This document shows positions 43,947-53,593 of a DNA stretch of 64,000 bases, piece by piece. A program made the position numbers and the translations under genes. Source of the DNA: Desertimonas sp963786985 (GTDB lineage: Bacteria; Actinomycetota; Acidimicrobiia; Acidimicrobiales; Ilumatobacteraceae); assembly GCA_963786985.1 (NCBI GenBank), contig CAWBBL010000023.1:32528-96527 (forward strand). The letters are read 5' to 3'. Positions within the stretch are counted from its first letter, which is position 1. Each line of letters begins with the position of its first letter. The notes under the pieces are model-generated. The model saw only the letters and a list, made by a program, of their open reading frames with translations. It was not told the origin of the DNA and did not search any database.

Positions 43947-44954
43947 TCACCGGGTCGCCTTCGGTCGCTTCTGCTTTCGGGAGCTGTCGCGCACGATGAG
44001 ATCGGTGCCCAGAACGATGCGCCGTGCGCTGTGGCTCGCCCCACCGATGCGCTCGACGAGCAGGGCCGCCGCCTGCGCACCCATCCGATACGCCGGCTGC
44101 GAGACAACGGAGATCGGCGGGTCGATGAACGGCGCCCACGGGGCGTCGTCGAAGCAGATCAGCCCGAGGTCGCGGCCCGGGCGCAGGTCGCGTGCCCGCA
44201 GTTCCTGCAGCACGCCGAGGCCGAGGGCGGCGTTGGCGACGAACAACGAGTCGGGCGGGCGGGACTGGTCGAGCACCTTGACCGCCGCGGCGCGGCCGCC
44301 GTCGATGGTGAACGGCACGTGGACGACGGACGACGACCTCACCGAGGCGGCGCGCAAGGCGTCTTCGTAGCCGAGACGCCGGAGATTGGCGGTCTGCGCC
44401 GAACGTGGGCCGGTGATGCAACCCGGGCGCGACCAGCCCTGGGCGAGGAGGTGCTCGGTGGCGTCGCGCGCCCCGCCGCGGGAGTCGGCGGTGACCGAGT
44501 CGACGGGTTCGTCGAGCTCGCGGTCGATGACGACAACCGGGATGCCGGCCATCGTCAGCGGCGTGATGTCCGTCTGCATGCTGTGCGGTGACACGATCAC
44601 GCCGGCCGCCTGCTCGGCGACGGCGAGCTCGACGTAGCGCGCTTCCTTGTGCTCGTCCTCGTCGGCGTTGCACAGGGCGACCGAGAACTCGTTGGCGACG
44701 GCCGCGTCCTCGACGCCGCGGGCAACGGACGTGAAGAAGGCGTTCTCGATGTCCGAGATGATCAGCAGCCACAGGTTGGTGCGCTGACGGCGCAAGTTGC
44801 GGGCGAGGTGGTTGGGCCGATAGCCGAGCTTCTGCGCCGCGGCCCGCACACGTGCCGCCAGTCGCGGGTCGACCGTCTCGTTGTTGTTCAGTGCCCGGGA
44901 CACCGTCGCCACCGACACCTCCGCCTCACGCGCCACGTCGGTCAGCTTCACCAT
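43947..44954 (-). CDS. LacI family transcriptional regulator
   Basis: The 335-residue protein has the N-terminal helix-turn-helix KLTDVAREAEVSVATVSRAL and hinge helix (NHLARNLRRQ), then a periplasmic-binding-like effector domain (ADSRGGARDATEHLLAQG, ICFDDAPWAPFIDPPISVV). It probably represses the adjacent isomerase gene and maybe the first ABC operon, where LacI-type palindromes are seen. The C-terminal tail is short and basic. It ends near a long palindrome. Confidence 0.9.
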   Translation of the reverse strand: MVKLTDVAREAEVSVATVSRALNNNETVDPRLAARVRAAAQKLGYRPNHLARNLRRQRTNLWLLIISDIENAFFTSVARGVEDAAVANEFSVALCNADEDEHKEARYVELAVAEQAAGVIVSPHSMQTDITPLTMAGIPVVVIDRELDEPVDSVTADSRGGARDATEHLLAQGWSRPGCITGPRSAQTANLRRLGYEDALRAASVRSSSVVHVPFTIDGGRAAAVKVLDQSRPPDSLFVANAALGLGVLQELRARDLRPGRDLGLICFDDAPWAPFIDPPISVVSQPAYRMGAQAAALLVERIGGASHSARRIVLGTDLIVRDSSRKQKRPKATR

Positions 44955-45059
44955 GTCGCTGTGGCCCCATCGGCCGGCGCGGCGCGCTCGATCATGTCAG
45001 CGTCTCCGGGCTGATCGAGCGCGTCTCGACATCGCGCAGCTCGGCGAGGTGGCGCATCG

Positions 45060-46713
45060 TCACTGGGCACCGATGAGGTTGATGTCGCCGCAGAGGTGGA
45101 CGTCGATGCCGAGGGTGTCGAACAGGGCGGCCTTCACCGTTGCCGCCCGGTTGGCGGTGTCGGCGTCGGGGCAGTAGGCGACTTGCACGTGGTTGGCCTT
45201 GTGCTTGGCCATCAGCTGATCACGGTCGACGCCGTGCAGGACGGCGTGCATGATCGGCCACTCCGGCGTCGTGGCGTCGAGCCGCCGTTGGGTCTCCTCA
45301 GGCGGGGAGGTCGGCGACGTGACCGCGACCCACGTCGACGTGCAGGCGGCCGTCTTCGATGTACACCCGGGACCACACGATCTCCCCGGGCTTGGAGCAG
45401 CCCGACAGGGTGCCGCCACCGAGGGGGAAGTACATCTTCGGTTGCCGCTTGCTGTACGAGTGGTCGTAGCCGCCGTTGTGCGAGGCGGGCACGGAGCCGG
45501 AGATCAACATCACCCACACGAACTCGTCGCCGTAGGTCTCGCCCCAGCGGACGTCGTGCAGGGTGGTCGCCGGGTCGAAGCCCATCGCCGTCCAGATCCG
45601 TTGGTCACGAGGGCGTCGACGGCGACCCCTTCGTCGACCTCGTTGAAATGCGGCAACGGCGCCCCCGGCATACAACTCGCGGGACCCGTCGCGGCGAGTA
45701 CACCGGTGGCCGCTGCACGTTGTTCAACAGGCCTTCGGCGAGGTCGCTGGCCGGAACGACATCCTTCAGGCCTTGCTGGTACTGGATGCCCACAGCGTCG
45801 AGTCCGAAGTCGTCGGCGATGCGTAAGGCGGCGATGTACATCTTCAGCTGCGACGTCACCTGCGCCGGCGTCAGCTCGTTCTCCTCGTCGACCCCGAAGT
45901 CGAAGCGCAACCCGGCCTCATCCAACCAGGCCTTGACCGCCGCGGCCTCGTCGTCGGAGACCCGGTTCATCTCGGCGACCAGGGCGCTCTGCGACAGGCG
46001 TTCCTTGTAGATGCCGAGTGGGTTCAACAACTCGTCGTCGAAGATCGCGTTGTACATCCCCATACAACCCTCATCGAACACCCCGATGATCGCCTTCTCC
46101 CGCCGCAACTGCTCCGCCAACGCCCGACCAAGGGCGACTTCCTCCACCGACTCGTCGAGGGCCGGCAGGTCGTGGACATGGCTGACGTCATGCACCAGGC
46201 GGCCCGTCTCCAACCACGTCCGCAGCCCGTCGAGCGCCCACGTCGTCAGTGAAGTCGACACTCCACAACGCCGAATACTCGACCCCAGCCTTCGTCAAAC
46301 TCGCCGTCAGGTTCAACAGGCCGACGAGACCGGGGAACGTGCCGTTCCAATTGGCCACCACCAAGATCGGACCCCGATGCGTCCGCAACCCGGCCAACAC
46401 ATGATGGGAGTACTGCCACACCGCCTCGACCACGATCAACGGAGCATCCGGCGGCAAGCCGGCGAACACCTCCAACCCCTTGCGCTGACTGTCAATGAAC
46501 CCATGACCGGCTGCCTCGTCGAACCCGTGGCCACGCACCACCGACCACCCAAACGACTCCACCGCCCGAGCCAGATCCGCCTCGAGCTGCTCCTGGACCG
46601 GCCAGCACTTCACATTCGCCGACAACCGCAAATCACCACTCGCCACCGTGAACACCGTCCGCGGCGCGCGCCACCGGAGCAACAGGCACCTCAGGAAACG
46701 TGTAGCTGGTCAT
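45060..46713 (-). pseudogene. L-fucose/L-arabinose isomerase-family gene with several frameshifts
   Basis: Conserved segments occur in order but in alternating frames: MTSYTFPEVPVAPVA; TVFTVASGDLRLSANVKCWP; VFDEGCMGMYNAI; SQLKMYIAALRIADDFG; AVGIQYQQGLKDVVPASDL; LPHFNEVDEGV; RIWTAMGFDPATTLHDVRWG; HKANHVQVAYCPD. Joined, they make a sugar isomerase of about 545 residues that interconverts aldose and ketose. At least five indels are needed in 1.65 kb, while no in-frame stop disrupts any segment, so decay must be very recent or the consensus is faulty. The ATG at 46713 has GAGGGGGCG in front. Confidence 0.75.
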
Positions 46714-46753
46714 GTGCGCCCCCTCGTCCGTGATGGACGCGACGGTAGATCGG

Positions 46754-46765
46754 GGAAACCGATTT
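46754..46765. promoter_or_regulatory. putative LacI-type operator upstream of isomerase gene
   Basis: GAAACCGATTTC is a near-perfect CG-centred palindrome about 40 bases before the start codon. It matches the GAAAxCGATTTC pattern of sites upstream of the first ABC operon. Confidence 0.5.
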
Positions 46766-46939
46766 CGCAAGGAGACTCGTCGGGTGCATTCCGTCCTCGA
46801 GCCGGCTGGAGTGCGACGGACGAATACGCACGTCATCGTGCATTGAGACCTGCTCGCTGAGCGGTCCCGCCGTCAGCGTTCTGAGTAATCGGTTGCTCAG
46901 AACTGCCGGAAGGGCCCCGCCCCGCTCACCGCCTGACGA

Positions 46940-46985
46940 CCGATGGGTGTTCTGGGGACGGAACGGTCCCCTGAACACCCATCGG
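46940..46985. terminator. long palindrome, family 2 copy B
   Basis: A 19-bp stem with one mismatch and an 8-base loop just beyond the dehydrogenase stop. Arms match copy A at 43,886, and the two copies flank the LacI/isomerase module. Confidence 0.6.
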
Positions 46986-46989
46986 TTGG

Positions 46990-48180
46990 TCACACGAGAC
47001 GGTCGGTGAACTCGCCGGTGGCCGGATCCTTGAGGATCAGCTTGCGGCGGCCGTCGGGGAGGTGCTCCTCCTTGATCACGGTGAGGCCGTCCTCACTTCG
47101 CGACGGCCGGGAGATCGGTGGCGTCGTGCCGCCGCGCCAGTCGAGCTCGATCGGTTCCCAGGAGCGACTCGCCGCCGAGCGGAAGCAGGCATCCATCACG
47201 GCGTTGACGACGTAACCGTCGTAGAACGTCTCGACTGGTTGGCGACCCTCGTCGATGGCGTCGAACATGTCGGTGAACATGTCGACGTAGCCGAGCTCGC
47301 CGACCTCGTCGCCCACCGGGAAGATCCACCCGCTCTCCGTCTCGGCCTTCTCGGCGACGTAGCCGCCCTTCCCGCTGGAGAACATCTCGAACCCGGTGCG
47401 GAGGAAGTGGTTCGTCCAGATCGTGCCCTCGGTGCCGGCGACCTCGTCGCGCAGGTCCATGCCACCACGGAACGTCCAGCTGACCTCGAACTGGCCGATC
47501 GCCCCGCTGTCGAACTTGATCAGGGCGATGGCGTTGTCCTCGGCATCGATCGGATGGACCAGCGTGTCGCTCCAGCACATCACCTCGACGGGCCGGTTGC
47601 CCTTGCCCATGTAGCTGCGGATGATCTCGATGCAGTGACAACCGAGGTCGACGATGCAGCCACCGCCGGCCTTGTTGGCATCCCAGAACCAAGCGCTGTG
47701 CGGCCCCGGGTGGGTTTCCCGGCTACGCACCCAGAGCACGTCGCCGATCGCTCCGGCACCGACCGACGCCACCGCCTTCAACGTCTTGGGGGTGTACACG
47801 AGGTCTTCGAGATAGCCGGCGAAGACCCCGGCCGACTCGACGAGGTCGACGATCCGCCTGGCCTCGTCGGCGCTGCGCGCCAACGGCTTGGTGCACAGCA
47901 CGGCCTTACCGGCGGCTGCGGCGACGGCGATCGCTTCCTCGTGCATGTCGTTCGGCAGTCCGACGACGACGGTGTCGACCTCGGGGTCATTGACCGCATC
48001 CTCCACGCTCGTCGTCGCCCGCGGCACGCCCCATCGCTCCATGAACGCCTGACCGCGCTCGACCGATCGGGAGTAGACGACGGCGACCCGGTCCCGGCTG
48101 CGACGCCCGTGCAACGTCATCGTGTAGAAGTCGCCGATCAGCCCGGTTCCGAGCATGGCGACGCGATGGCCTGCGCTCAC
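46990..48180 (-). CDS. Gfo/Idh/MocA family oxidoreductase
   Basis: The 396-residue NAD(P)-dependent dehydrogenase starts HRVAMLGTGLIGDFYTMTL; CTKPLARSADEA has the catalytic Lys region, GGGCIVDLGCHCIEI is the second active-site motif, with the usual His followed by Cys. A basic/acidic extension (SEDGLTVIKEEHLPDGRR) is added at the C-terminus. GAAGGGAAC precedes the GTG. An operator TGTCTAGACA lies about 40 bases upstream, placing it in the GntR regulon. Confidence 0.9.
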   Translation of the reverse strand: MSAGHRVAMLGTGLIGDFYTMTLHGRRSRDRVAVVYSRSVERGQAFMERWGVPRATTSVEDAVNDPEVDTVVVGLPNDMHEEAIAVAAAAGKAVLCTKPLARSADEARRIVDLVESAGVFAGYLEDLVYTPKTLKAVASVGAGAIGDVLWVRSRETHPGPHSAWFWDANKAGGGCIVDLGCHCIEIIRSYMGKGNRPVEVMCWSDTLVHPIDAEDNAIALIKFDSGAIGQFEVSWTFRGGMDLRDEVAGTEGTIWTNHFLRTGFEMFSSGKGGYVAEKAETESGWIFPVGDEVGELGYVDMFTDMFDAIDEGRQPVETFYDGYVVNAVMDACFRSAASRSWEPIELDWRGGTTPPISRPSRSEDGLTVIKEEHLPDGRRKLILKDPATGEFTDRLV

Positions 48181-48219
48181 AGTGTTCCCTTCTGCCGACG
48201 TCCGTCAGCCCGTTGCGAG

Positions 48220-48230
48220 TTGTCTAGACA
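48220..48230. promoter_or_regulatory. GntR-type operator upstream of dehydrogenase
   Basis: TTGTCTAGACA, identical in core to the sites at 27,035 and 32,248, about 40 bases before the GTG start of the minus-strand dehydrogenase gene. Confidence 0.65.
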
Positions 48231-48231
48231 T

Positions 48232-48756
48232 TCAACCACGGGCGCTTCCCACGGGATAGCCGCCGGTCCGCGAGGACCGCAAGAGGTGGGCCACCGTGCT
48301 GTACAGCACGTAGCAGAACGCCACGGCGACCGTGCCGAGGGCGACGCCAGCGAGGTTGCCACGCACGTCGCTCGCCTCGACGGCGCGGCTGTCAGTCACT
48401 CGGCCCTGCGCCACCTCGACCAGGATGCTCATTCCGAACAGGACGGCAGCGCCCACCAACAGACCGATCCACCTCCAGACGGCGAACCCCACGAGCGTGA
48501 CGGCGAGCGCCCACACGGCGACGTGCACGATCGTGTCGCTCTCGGGCAACCGTGGATCGGTGAGCACGTCGGAAGCACGACCACCGGCGTCGATCCGCGC
48601 CGAGAGGCGGCGGATGAAGTCGCCGCCGAGACGGCGCATGACCGATGGGGCGCGGTCGGACAGCATCAAGGCGGCGTTGAACATCAGCGCGGCGACGCCG
48701 AGCAGCGCGGCGAACACCCGCAGCACGGCAGGCGGGCGATCGGTCGGTCCCGTCAT
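48232..48756 (-). CDS. VanZ-like membrane protein
   Basis: The 174-residue protein has four hydrophobic segments (VFAALLGVAALMFNAALM, VHVAVWALAVTLVGFAVW, LLVGAAVLFGMSILVEVAQG, LAGVALGTVAVAFCYVLY) and EVAQ with DVRGNLAG, the VanZ family pattern. Members are linked to glycopeptide or phospholipid-flip functions. It is followed by the operator region of the dehydrogenase gene and has no clear operon partner. Confidence 0.7.
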   Translation of the reverse strand: MTGPTDRPPAVLRVFAALLGVAALMFNAALMLSDRAPSVMRRLGGDFIRRLSARIDAGGRASDVLTDPRLPESDTIVHVAVWALAVTLVGFAVWRWIGLLVGAAVLFGMSILVEVAQGRVTDSRAVEASDVRGNLAGVALGTVAVAFCYVLYSTVAHLLRSSRTGGYPVGSARG

Positions 48757-48850
48757 CGGTTCATCCTGGCGGCCCGATGGAGTTCCGGGGGTCGACAGTC
48801 ACGGATTCGTGACGGTGCACGCCCAGATCGCGGGAGGGACGGTGGATGCG

Positions 48851-50245
48851 TCAGTCGGCGGTCATTCGCCACGGTGCCCAGCTACCGGAACGCTGGTACA
48901 AGGCGTACGCCGCCGTGGCATTGGTGCGCGGGTCGTAGAGGTCGTCGGCCGATTTGACGCCCAGTTCGGCGAGCCATCCGGCATGGACCTCGTAGTAGAT
49001 CTGGAACAGCCCCGAGCAGCAATAGTTCTGCGCCCGCGGGTTGTAGTTGCTCTCCCGCCAGGCGATGCGCAGGGCCTGTTCCTCGAGGTCGTCAGGCCAC
49101 ACGTCGCGGATGATCTGTTCGATCTCGCCGGGGGCCGGCGGCGCCGGCGGCACGGTGGTTTCGTCCTGGGTGGTCGCCGGAGGCTCGGTGGTTGCCGGCG
49201 CCGTGGAGGCCGGTGCCGCAGTCGTCGCCGGGTCGGTGCTGGGAGGCGTCGACGGCGCGGCGGTCGCCGGAGGAGCGGTGGTCGGCGCCGCCGGACCGCT
49301 GGCACCGGCCGGCAGGCACACCTCGGAACCCGGGTACAACGGGCTGTCCGCAGTGGCGTCATTGAGTTCGAGCAACTCGTCGAGGTCGAGCCCGGCGGCA
49401 TCGGCGATGCGCAACCAGTAGTCCCCGGCGACCGACGCGTAGACGTTGGCACACGGGGCGACCCTCGTCGCGGCGCCTCCCGACGAGTCGTCGTTGCTCG
49501 CCGACGAGAACCCCGCCGGTGTTGCCGAGCCGGCGGGAAGGCAGATCGTGCTCCCCGGGTAGATCGGGGTCTCGGCCGTCGCCGCGTTGAGCTCGAGCAA
49601 CGAGTCGAGCGACGTGCCGGTGCCGTCGGCGATGCGCAACCAGTAGTCACCGGCTTCGGCGGAGTACTGGTTGGCGCAGTCGGGCGTCGCGCTGAGCTGC
49701 TGGGGGACCGACGCCGCATCGTCGGAGTCGTCAGGTGCGTCAGCCTCGTCCGCCCCGTCATCGGACGCTTGGGCGCCGACGACCTCACCGCTGCCGCCAC
49801 CGTTGGTGTCGGTCGAGAGATCGGCATCAGTCGCCGCGGTGACGACGACGACATCGCCGCTCGTCGACTTCGACACCGCCGTGGTGGCGAGGGTCGTGGT
49901 CGTCTGTTCGTCGACGGCGCGCAACGCGTCGCCACCGCCGTCATCGCCGCCGAGGGCGCTGAACAGCGGTACGGAAAGCACGACGGCGAGGGCCACGGCG
50001 CCGACGCTGAGCACGCGAGGGTCGACCGAGCCGAGCGGACCGAGACGGTTGACGAGCGGTGCCACCGGCTCGACCCACATCGACGCGCCGTCGTCGAACT
50101 GGTCGAGCGGGACCTCGCGGCTCACGACATGATGAGTTCGCGTCCGTTCGGGAGACCGCCCGCGAACTCGCTCGATCTGCGAGGTGCGGTCCGGATCTTC
50201 GGCCGGTCCGTTCCAGAAGTCGTCGTCGTCGAAGTAGTTGCTCAT
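48851..50245 (-). CDS. membrane-anchored LysM-like/lytic transglycosylase protein
   Basis: The 464-residue protein has a cytoplasmic N-terminus of about 75 residues, one membrane helix (LSVGAVALAVVLSVPLFSAL), an Asp/Thr-rich stretch, two LysM-like repeats (AGDYWLRIADGTG... and AGDYWLRIADAAG... both ending YPGS..CLPAG), a Pro/Thr linker and a lysozyme-like C-terminus (ALRIAWRESNYNPRAQNYCC, GLFQIYYEVHAGW). Glu in WRESNY is the likely catalytic acid. It should act on peptidoglycan outside the membrane. The ATG at 50245 was chosen because the acidic N-terminus fits; an upstream start adds only Arg-rich residues. Confidence 0.8.
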   Translation of the reverse strand: MSNYFDDDDFWNGPAEDPDRTSQIERVRGRSPERTRTHHVVSREVPLDQFDDGASMWVEPVAPLVNRLGPLGSVDPRVLSVGAVALAVVLSVPLFSALGGDDGGGDALRAVDEQTTTTLATTAVSKSTSGDVVVVTAATDADLSTDTNGGGSGEVVGAQASDDGADEADAPDDSDDAASVPQQLSATPDCANQYSAEAGDYWLRIADGTGTSLDSLLELNAATAETPIYPGSTICLPAGSATPAGFSSASNDDSSGGAATRVAPCANVYASVAGDYWLRIADAAGLDLDELLELNDATADSPLYPGSEVCLPAGASGPAAPTTAPPATAAPSTPPSTDPATTAAPASTAPATTEPPATTQDETTVPPAPPAPGEIEQIIRDVWPDDLEEQALRIAWRESNYNPRAQNYCCSGLFQIYYEVHAGWLAELGVKSADDLYDPRTNATAAYALYQRSGSWAPWRMTAD

Positions 50246-50425
50246 CACGTGGTGTCGTCGACGCTCGCCTGGCGCGACAGGGCACCGGTCTAGCACGGGT
50301 CGTCATCAGATCGCAACATTGGAGAACAAATAGCAATGTTCGACATCGGAGCGACATCGACAGATGGCACCCGCTCCGGCAATCACGGCCAGTGGTTCGC
50401 AGCCGATACCATCGGACCGACACTC

Positions 50426-50516
50426 GGAGAGGTGGCGGAGTCCGGTCGAACGCGCCTCCCTGCTAAGGAGGTGACCGCCGCAAGGTGGTCCGTGGGTTCA
50501 AATCCCACCCTCTCCG
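50426..50516 (+). tRNA. tRNA-Ser (anticodon GCT)
   Basis: A 91-base class II tRNA: acceptor GGAGAGG/CCTCTCC, anticodon arm CCTCC-CTGCTAA-GGAGG with GCT, a long variable arm (GTGACCGCCGCAAGGTGGTCC region) and T-arm GTGGGTTCAAATCCCAC. CCA is not encoded. It reads AGY codons. The next gene starts four bases after it. Confidence 0.95.
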
Positions 50517-50520
50517 CTCA

Positions 50521-52101
50521 ATGATCGGTGCGGTTGGGATCGCTGCCGCGCTGGCGGCCACGATGTTCGCCGTGACGACACCCGACGGCAGTCCCGCGAC
50601 AGGTCCAGCCCCGTCCAGTGTCCACGGGATCATCCCGGCGCCGGTCGCCTACACGGCGTTGCCGGGCGAGACGTTCGAGTTGACGGCCGCCAGCCGCATC
50701 GTCATCGAGGCCGACAATCCGGCGTTGATCGCCGTGGCCGAGCGATTCGGCGAGTGGCTTCGCCGTTCCACGGGGTTCGAGCTCCCGGTGGGCAACCGGT
50801 CAGGGGGCAGTAGCAGCGACATCGTCGTCACCGTCGCGCCATCCGATGCTCCGAGCGCCGAGAGCTACACGTTGCGCGCCGACTCCGCCGGAGTGCGCAT
50901 CGCCGCGGCAGCGCCGGTCGGCCTGTACCGAGCGCTGACGACGCTGCGCCAGATGCTCCCGGTCGCCGCCGACGCGGGGACCGTGAGCCCCGGCCCGTGG
51001 ACAGTCACCGGAGCCGAGATCGACGACCGGCCGCGCTTCGAGTACCGCGGGACGATGCTCGATGTCGCCCGTCACTTCTTCGGCGTCGATGACGTGCTCC
51101 GGCACATCGACCTGATCTCGCTGTACAAGGTCAACGTCCTCCACCTCCATCTCACCGACGACCAGGGTTGGCGGTTGACGGTGCCCGATTGGCCGCGGCT
51201 CACCGAGGTCGGCGGCGAGAGCGACATCGAGGGCGGCGACGGCGGGTACTACACCGCAGCCGACTACGCCCGCATCGTCGACTATGCCGCCGAACACTTC
51301 ATCGAGGTCGTGCCAGAGATCGACGGCCCCGGTCATGCATCGGCCGCCCTCATCGCCTATCCGCAGTTGAGTTGCGACGGGGTCGCCCCGCCGCCGTACC
51401 ACCACGGGGGCATCTCCGAGGTGTCGCTGTGTGCAGGGTCAGACAGCACGTATGGCTTTCTCGGCGACGTGTTCGACGCCCTCGCCGTCGAGCCCGGCCG
51501 GTACCTCCACATCGGCGGCGACGAGGCGGCCGGCACGCCCCACGACGACTATCTGCAGTTCGTTCCCCGAGCGGCAGCCCTCGTCGTCGAACGTGGACGG
51601 AAGCCGGTGATGTGGCACGAGGCGGCGCAGGCGGCGCTGCCCCCGGGGAGCGTCGTGCAGTACTGGGGCGTCGGCCAGGACGAGGCGACCGAGCTCGCCC
51701 GACAGGCGGTTGCCCAGGGCGCCAAGCTGATCCTCTCCCCCGGCAACCACGCCTACCTCGACATGAAGTACGCCGAGGACTCGCCGTTCGGGTTGGAGTG
51801 GGCCGGGCACGTCTCGGTGAGCGCGTCGTACGCCTGGGAGCCGGCGACGTTGGTCGACGGCGTCGGCGAGGCGTCGATCCTCGGTGTCGAGTCGGCGCTG
51901 TGGTCGGAGACGACCGCCGACCGGGCAGCCGTCGAGTACATGGTGGTGCCCCGGTTGGCCGGGATCGCCGAGATCTCGTGGTCGCCGCCGGTCGCTCTCG
52001 ACTGGGAGGGCTACCGACAGCGGCTCGCCGCCCACGGGCCGCGGTGGGACGTCCTCGGCATCAACTACTTCCGCTCGCCCGAGGTTCCCTGGCCAGCGTG
52101 A
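50521..52101 (+). CDS. beta-N-acetylhexosaminidase (GH20)
   Basis: The 526-residue protein has a short signal (GAVGIAAALAATMFAV), a GH20b N-domain and a TIM-barrel with HLHLTDDQGWRL and the catalytic Asp334-Glu335 pair in LHIGGDEAAG, plus VPEIDGPGH. It removes terminal GlcNAc or GalNAc from chitin oligomers, glycans or wall fragments outside the cell. The ATG lies four bases after tRNA-Ser with no ribosome site, so it may be read from the tRNA transcript or start differently. It overlaps the convergent acetyltransferase gene by 41 bases. Confidence 0.85.
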   Translation: MIGAVGIAAALAATMFAVTTPDGSPATGPAPSSVHGIIPAPVAYTALPGETFELTAASRIVIEADNPALIAVAERFGEWLRRSTGFELPVGNRSGGSSSDIVVTVAPSDAPSAESYTLRADSAGVRIAAAAPVGLYRALTTLRQMLPVAADAGTVSPGPWTVTGAEIDDRPRFEYRGTMLDVARHFFGVDDVLRHIDLISLYKVNVLHLHLTDDQGWRLTVPDWPRLTEVGGESDIEGGDGGYYTAADYARIVDYAAEHFIEVVPEIDGPGHASAALIAYPQLSCDGVAPPPYHHGGISEVSLCAGSDSTYGFLGDVFDALAVEPGRYLHIGGDEAAGTPHDDYLQFVPRAAALVVERGRKPVMWHEAAQAALPPGSVVQYWGVGQDEATELARQAVAQGAKLILSPGNHAYLDMKYAEDSPFGLEWAGHVSVSASYAWEPATLVDGVGEASILGVESALWSETTADRAAVEYMVVPRLAGIAEISWSPPVALDWEGYRQRLAAHGPRWDVLGINYFRSPEVPWPA

Positions 52102-52891
52102 CCGTCTCGTAGAGCGGCCGGAAGCCGGCCCGGGCGAGGTTGCGCTCCGACGGATTGGCGGGGACGGTCGAGGACACCGCGAACTCGCAGCCGGCCTCCG
52201 CCGCCACACGCAGCCGGTGGGTGATGAGCGCGCCTTGGACGCCACGTCGGCGCTCGGCCGGCACGGTCGTCATGCCCCCGAGCGTGGCCAGCCCATCGCG
52301 AATCGTCACCGTGGCACAGCCGACCGGACGGCCATCGCCCGCGTCGCGAGCGAGCAGGAACCCATCGCCGTCGACCACCGCGGCAGCCTTGGCGTACGCG
52401 TCGCTTGCTCGGCGAGCATCGCCCTCGACTGCTCCGAAGCCCTCGGCGGCGACGTCCTGCCACACGTCGAGCAGTGCGCCACCAGCCGACTCGATGACGA
52501 TCGATGGGTCACTGGCGTCCCCGTCCAGGTCGTCGCGGAGGGCGCGGACATGGATCGTGAGGAAGCGCAAGATTCCGTAGCACCGGGCCCCGGCCAGCGC
52601 GGTGACACTGCGGTGAGCGGTGGGCACGACGTCGATCGACGGCACCACGCCGACGGCCGCGCTGCGTTCCTCGAGCTCGTCGAAGTCGTCGGCGGTGACC
52701 GGTCCGCGCAGGCCGACTGCCAATGCTCGATTGACATACAGGCCGGGCCCACACAGCACTGCCTGGCCGTCGGCGAGGGCGAACACCTCGGTTCCCCACG
52801 ACGGGTCCTGACCAGCGAGCACCCCGGCATGGGCGGCAGCATTGGCGGCCTCCGTACGGGAGATCCGCTCGATCAGTGCAGCACGGTCCAC
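52061..52891 (-). CDS. GNAT family N-acetyltransferase
   Basis: The 276-residue protein has a poorly conserved N-terminal half and a C-terminal GNAT fold: GFLLARDAGDGRPVGCATVT, MTTVPAERRRGVQGALITHR (acetyl-CoA loop R/Q-x-x-G-x-A/G) and NPSERNLARAGFRPLYETVT. It acetylates an amine of unknown nature. The GTG at 52891 was preferred to an upstream ATG whose extension looks non-conserved. Confidence 0.8.
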   Translation of the reverse strand: MDRAALIERISRTEAANAAAHAGVLAGQDPSWGTEVFALADGQAVLCGPGLYVNRALAVGLRGPVTADDFDELEERSAAVGVVPSIDVVPTAHRSVTALAGARCYGILRFLTIHVRALRDDLDGDASDPSIVIESAGGALLDVWQDVAAEGFGAVEGDARRASDAYAKAAAVVDGDGFLLARDAGDGRPVGCATVTIRDGLATLGGMTTVPAERRRGVQGALITHRLRVAAEAGCEFAVSSTVPANPSERNLARAGFRPLYETVTLAREPRASGSS

Positions 52892-53023
52892 GGTCTCAGT
52901 GTCGCCCGCCTGGCGGGTTGGTGGACGGACCTGTTCGCTCAGGACTTGCGCGCCGTCGCCTTGCCTCCATTGGCTCGGTTGACTGGACACGTCAGCCGCC
53001 TGGCGGACCGACGCGATCGACAG

Positions 53024-53515
53024 CTACCCGGACCGGGCCGAGCCGAGACCCCGCGTTGGGATGCAATCCATCGCCTCGATCAACTCGACGAGGGCCTGGC
53101 GTCGCGCTTGATCGCAGACCTCCTCGGGCGTTCCGTCGAATCGATGCACGGACGACCCGACCTCGCCGTCGACCGAGGTGGCGATGAACACTGTCCCGGG
53201 CGGGACGCCGTCTGCCGCTTCGTCGCCCGCTACGCCAGTCGTCGAGACGGTCACGTCGGCGTCGAACAGTCGCGCTGCACCGGCCGCCATCTCCGCCGCA
53301 GCCGCGGCCGAGATCACCGACTCGGCGGCGACATCGAGGAGGCCGCGCTTGATCTCGTCCTGGTAGGCGACGATGCCACCGCGCAAGAACTCGGTCGCCT
53401 TCTCGACTGACGCCAGCACTTCGGCGACCCGTCCCGCCGTGCACGACTCGGCAGTGGCGATCGTGCGCTCCCCGAGCAACTCGGCAACTCGTCGCCCGAG
53501 GTCTTCGTCCTCCAT
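53024..53515 (-). CDS. pncC: nicotinamide-nucleotide amidohydrolase (CinA C-terminal family)
   Basis: The 163-residue protein has the CinA-C/PncC core: TIATAESCTAGRVAEVL with catalytic Ser24, FLRGGIVAYQDEIKRGLL, and TGVAGD with PPGTVFIA. It deamidates NMN to nicotinate mononucleotide, recycling pyridine nucleotides. The N-terminal CinA domain is absent, as in stand-alone PncC. Located alone between unrelated genes. Confidence 0.85.
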   Translation of the reverse strand: MEDEDLGRRVAELLGERTIATAESCTAGRVAEVLASVEKATEFLRGGIVAYQDEIKRGLLDVAAESVISAAAAAEMAAGAARLFDADVTVSTTGVAGDEAADGVPPGTVFIATSVDGEVGSSVHRFDGTPEEVCDQARRQALVELIEAMDCIPTRGLGSARSG

Positions 53516-53593
53516 CGCTCGGGATGCTAGGCAGTCAAGAGCTGGTTGCTCCCCACAGGTGGGGCGACGGCACAACGCGGTGGCCGCCAACAG

